A stretch of DNA of 9,211 nt from contig JAGHDR010000064.1 of assembly GCA_021159825.1 (NCBI GenBank), positions 1 through 9,211 of the forward strand, in the 5' to 3' direction. How positions within the stretch are numbered: position 1 is the first letter of the stretch; each line of letters opens with the position of its first letter. Made by a program: the position numbers and the translations under genes. Source of the stretch: Deltaproteobacteria bacterium. Its GTDB lineage: Bacteria > Desulfobacterota > DSM-4660 > Desulfatiglandales > Desulfatiglandaceae. This document shows positions 9,116-9,211 of the stretch, piece by piece. The notes beneath the pieces are model-generated. The model searched no databases and was not told the DNA's origin. It saw only the letters and a program-made list of their open reading frames with translations.

Positions 9116-9151
9116 TTACAGCCCCTTCCTCACGGTGTCGAAATTGGGTTG

Positions 9152-9181
9152 ATACTAACCTTATGGAACCTTTGCAGTCAA
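9152..9181 (-). promoter_or_regulatory. Candidate sigma-70 promoter for the response regulator
   Basis: On the minus strand TTGACT (complement at 9176-9181, 5 of 6) is followed after 18 bases by TAGTAT (complement at 9152-9157, 4 of 6). The predicted leader is about 30 bases and contains the AAGGGG ribosome site. This is a moderate match only. Confidence 0.4.
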
Positions 9182-9211
9182 TATTTTTGTTCCATCCACA
9201 GCATTTTCAAA

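Overview
The window looks like a Gram-negative chromosome segment, most plausibly from a sulfate-reducer-type deltaproteobacterium (Desulfobacterota). That placement is inference from the gene mix and protein style: lipopolysaccharide-sugar enzymes, a lipoprotein-type outer-membrane efflux channel, an HAE1-type RND pump, Der, an M50 rhomboid-like neighbour-free protease, and a small soluble histidine kinase with a single-domain response regulator. No rRNA, tRNA, CRISPR array, transposase or integrase was seen.

Left end (1-1814, minus strand): a two-gene operon, kdnA then kdnB (the latter running off the window). Together these enzymes convert Kdo to 8-amino-Kdo (Kdo8N): KdnB oxidises C8 of Kdo and KdnA transaminates it. 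A candidate sigma-70 promoter and a strong Shine-Dalgarno precede kdnA. A long, nearly perfect A/T-flanked hairpin (1818-1855) separates this promoter from a divergent plus-strand promoter (1860-1888).

Centre left (1860-5070, plus strand): the remains of a tripartite RND efflux operon. A TolC-like outer-membrane lipoprotein is intact for about 235 residues and is then joined, out of frame, to an RND pump lacking its first 70-odd residues. The rest of the channel and the whole periplasmic adaptor are absent. The pump is itself interrupted by a second out-of-frame junction near 4566, which removes roughly 200 residues of the second periplasmic loop and TM8. No other lesions are visible, so the damage is either recent (two clean deletions) or an assembly error.

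Centre (5089-6877, plus): an unrecognised small lipoprotein and der (the ribosome-assembly GTPase), spaced 18 bp and 1 bp apart from the preceding reading frames. They probably share a transcript with the efflux remnant, with no terminator visible between.

Right (6878-9211): a minus-strand M50-family intramembrane metalloprotease homologue convergent with der; a divergent intergenic region of about 290 bp containing a perfect 14-bp palindrome; a soluble histidine kinase (plus); and a convergent response regulator (minus) made of a receiver domain plus an unfamiliar aromatic/basic C-terminal tail. The most interesting signals are the two-junction efflux ruin sitting upstream of an essential GTPase, the Kdo8N gene pair, and the response-regulator tail. 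I see no clear evidence of an entirely new multi-gene system.
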